In this document: positions 62,357-64,000 of the stretch, piece by piece
How positions within the stretch are numbered: the first letter of the stretch is position 1
How the letters are laid out: each line of letters starts with the position of its first letter
NCBI GenBank assembly: GCA_965215115.1
Contig: OZ244050.1
Coordinates: 2,356,001 to 2,420,000 of the forward strand
Direction: 5' to 3'
Source: CALDTK01 sp965215115
Lineage (GTDB): Bacteria > Bacteroidota > Bacteroidia > Chitinophagales > Saprospiraceae
DNA length: 64,000 nucleotides
Made by a program: the position numbers and the translations under genes
The notes under the pieces: model-generated
What the model was told of the DNA's origin: nothing
Database searches by the model: none
The model's input: the letters and a program-made list of their open reading frames with translations, nothing else

Positions 62357-64000
62357 ATGGCTGAGACTCCCGAAGAAATTTAGTTACGGCCTGCTCGGGC
62401 GCATCATCCGCGAGGCGCGGCCGTACCGTGGCCTGCTGATCATCTCGGCCGTGCTCGCGATCGCCTCGGCGCCCATCTCGGCGGCGCGGCCGTACCTGGT
62501 GCAACTGATGGTGGACGACTACATCATCGAGTTCGACCTCGCCGGGCTGCAGCGCATGACGCTGCTCGTGATCGGGTTCACGGTGCTCGAGGCCATCGTG
62601 CGCTACGCCTTTACTTATATCACGAACTGGCTCGGGCAGAGCGTGGTGCGGGACCTGCGGGATAAGGTCTTCCGCCACATCCTGTCAGTTTACGCCTCAC
62701 GTACTTCGACCGTACCCCGATCGGGACCTCGACTACACGTACGATCAACGACATCCAGACGATCAATACGGTCTTCACCGAGGGTGGCGTGTCGATCATC
62801 GCGGACATGCTCGTGGTCGTGGTGGTGCTCGGGCTCATGCTCGCGATCGACTGGAAGCTCACGCTGGTGTGCCTCACGACGGTGCCGCTGCTGATCTGGG
62901 CGAGCTACCTCTTCAAGGAGGCCGTCAAGGAGTCGTTCCAGAACGTCCGTACGCAGATCGCGCGGATGAATGCCTTTTTGCAGGAGCGAATCTCGGGGAT
63001 GGCGGCGGTGCAGGCCTTCAACGCCGAGCGCCAGGAGGCGGCGAAGTTTAAGGTTATTAATCGCGAGTACACTTCGGCTAATCTGCGGTCGATCTTCTAC
63101 TACGCCATTTTCTTCCCGGTGGTCGAGATTCTGTCGGCGGCGAGCCTAGGACTGATGGTCTGGTGGGGCGCGCGTGGGGTGATCGGTGGGCGAGGTAAGT
63201 CTGGGGGTCCTGGTGGCGTTCCCGATCTACCTCAACATGCTGTTCCGGCCGATCCGGACGCTGGCCGACAAGTTTAATACGCTGCAGATGGGGTTGGTGG
63301 CGGCGGAGCGTGTATTTGGCCTACTCGACCGCGACGATAAGATCACGGATGAGGGAACGCACGCGCCCGATGAGATCCGGGGCGACATCGAGTTCGACGA
63401 GGTCACCTTCGCGTACGTGGAGGCGGAGTGGGTGTTGGAGGAGGTGAGTTTTAGCCTTTCGGCAAAACAGACTTTGGCCATCGTGGGCTCGACCGGTTCG
63501 GGTAAGTCGACGATCATTAATCTGCTGAACCGCTTTTACGAGATTCAGCGCGGGGAAATCCGCCTCGACGGCAAACCGCTGCCGGAGTACTCGCTCGAGT
63601 ACCTGCGTTCGCGCCTGGCGATCGTGCTGCAGGACGTGTTCCTGTTTGGGGGCACCGTGGCTGACAACATCACCCTCGCCGACGACAGCATCTCCCGTGA
63701 GCGCGTCATCGAGGCGGCCAAGATGATCGGGGCGCACGACTTCATCATGCGGCTGCCCGACGGCTACGATCACGTCGTCCACGAGCGGGGCGCGACGTTG
63801 AGCATGGGGCAGCGGCAGTTGATCAGCTTCGTGCGCGCGCTGGTGTTCGAGCCGGACATCCTGATCTTGGACGAGGCAACGAGTTCGATCGACCCGGAGT
63901 CGGAGGCGGTGATCCAGTACGCTATTGAGAAGTTGATCGAGAAAAGAACTTCGATTGTCATTGCGCACCGCCTGGCGACCATTCGACACGCGGATAAGAT
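62357..64000 (+). pseudogene. MsbA-like ABC exporter with three frameshifts, partial at the window edge
   Basis: The protein is clear but split over frames. ATG 62357 reads MAETPEE and must shift near 62374-62381 to reach FSYGLLGRIIREARPYRG. A second shift near 62684-62692 is needed to continue LTYFDRTPIGTSTTRTIND. A third, near the GGG at 63188-63190, leads to VSLGVLVAFPIYLNMLFRP. The ATPase follows with Walker A VGSTGSGKST, Q-loop VLQDVFLF, signature LSMGQRQL and Walker B ILILDEATSSID, still open at 64000. Lipid or drug export is the family role. Three single-base changes in 0.8 kb mean either a dead gene or a poor assembly here. One GTTTT-hairpin element (63454-63468). Confidence 0.8.

Larger units (their letters stand above)
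517..63468. repeat. GTTTT-hairpin elements: 38 perfect and 14 looser copies scattered through the window
   Basis: 15-bp element: GTTTT, 3-bp stem, 4-nt loop (mostly GAAA, GGAA, GCAA, GTAA), complementary stem; sign = strand of GTTTT. Stem GGC/GCC: 3042-, 12108-, 17648-, 18031+, 18126+, 19779+, 21839-, 24833-, 24944-, 25052-, 25076-, 28584-, 30937+, 37142-, 38059+, 43591+, 45880+, 49638-, 51528-, 53827+, 61276+. GCC/GGC: 859+, 1807-, 27753-, 28893+, 30764+, 35533+, 38872+, 39377-, 63454-. GAC/GTC: 11647+, 12927-, 49790+. GCG/CGC: 21099+, 49912+, 62160+. GCT/AGC: 38529-. CGC/GCG: 53975-. Looser (2-bp stem, wobble or 5-nt loop): 517+, 14477-, 20934-, 21250+, 28313+, 32235-, 33592-, 35260-, 43453-, 45061-, 51952+, 53032-, 61829+, 62075+. 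Numbers are the left ends. Confidence 0.9.

Noticed and set aside
859..63468. GTTTT-hairpins as ordinary rho-independent terminators
   Set aside because: Stems are only 3 bp, most copies are inside genes, and they occur equally on both strands.
859..63468. GTTTT-hairpin as a strand-biased signal of the Chi or KOPS kind
   Set aside because: The 38 perfect copies split 19/19 between strands in this window, though a replichore-wide test is needed.
1..64000. tRNA, rRNA or riboswitch genes
   Set aside because: I saw no cloverleaf with a conserved T-loop, no rRNA segment and no known riboswitch core; a covariance-model scan would settle this.

Overview
The window looks like the chromosome of a high-GC member of the Bacteroidota, perhaps a Saprospiria-like lineage. 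The evidence is several secreted proteins ending in type IX secretion (T9SS) sorting domains with PNP motifs, a PorT-like outer-membrane barrel, no obvious Shine-Dalgarno sequences, and a Bacteroidota-type promoter (TTG, 18 nt, TAnnTTTG) in front of the CRISPR array. The species cannot be named from the sequence alone.

Layout: 1-2.4 kb holds a partial histidine kinase and an NhaC-family antiporter. 2.4-3.1 kb holds repeats and a decayed small membrane-protein gene. 3.09-10.57 kb is a very large CRISPR array of 114 repeats. 10.8-20.1 kb is a complete type I cas operon on the minus strand (WYL regulator, cas6, cas5, cas8, cas7, cas3, cas4, cas1, cas2) that reads towards the array, which is transcribed the same way. 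20.2-25.5 kb carries a T9SS protein and RNase R with a long basic tail. 25.5-26.6 kb is an AT-richer patch of small unknown genes. 26.6-30.3 kb is a cluster of two ATP-grasp proteins (the second frameshifted) and an AstE/AspA-type zinc hydrolase. 30.4-40.5 kb holds housekeeping and envelope genes (epimerase, cytochrome c, SPOR, rhodanese, PASTA, tandem Ddl, FkbM). 40.5-49.9 kb holds large exported proteins (metalloprotease, barrel, heme peroxidase). 50-55.4 kb holds two response regulators, queG, fabG, a metallo-hydrolase and an outer-membrane barrel. 55.4-61.1 kb is a surface-protein island that is AT-richer in part. 61.3-64 kb has Ppx/GppA and a frameshifted ABC exporter.

The most unusual signal is a short structured DNA element scattered through the window, mostly inside genes and in all reading frames: GTTTT followed by a 3-bp stem closed by a four-base loop, usually GNRA. 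I count 38 copies with perfect Watson-Crick stems and 14 looser ones. They use six different stem sequences that change in a compensatory way, and are split 19/19 between strands. They are absent from the CRISPR array and from 54.0-61.2 kb. The element is not explained by protein coding and resembles, in concept, uptake signals, HIP1-type motifs or REP hairpins.

Other points are a putative phase-variable (CT)8 tract before a surface protein, repeated sampling of homologous viral codons in the spacers, abnormally short recent spacers, and several intergenic satellite arrays. Several single-base frameshifts, mainly in homopolymers, could be real decay or assembly error.
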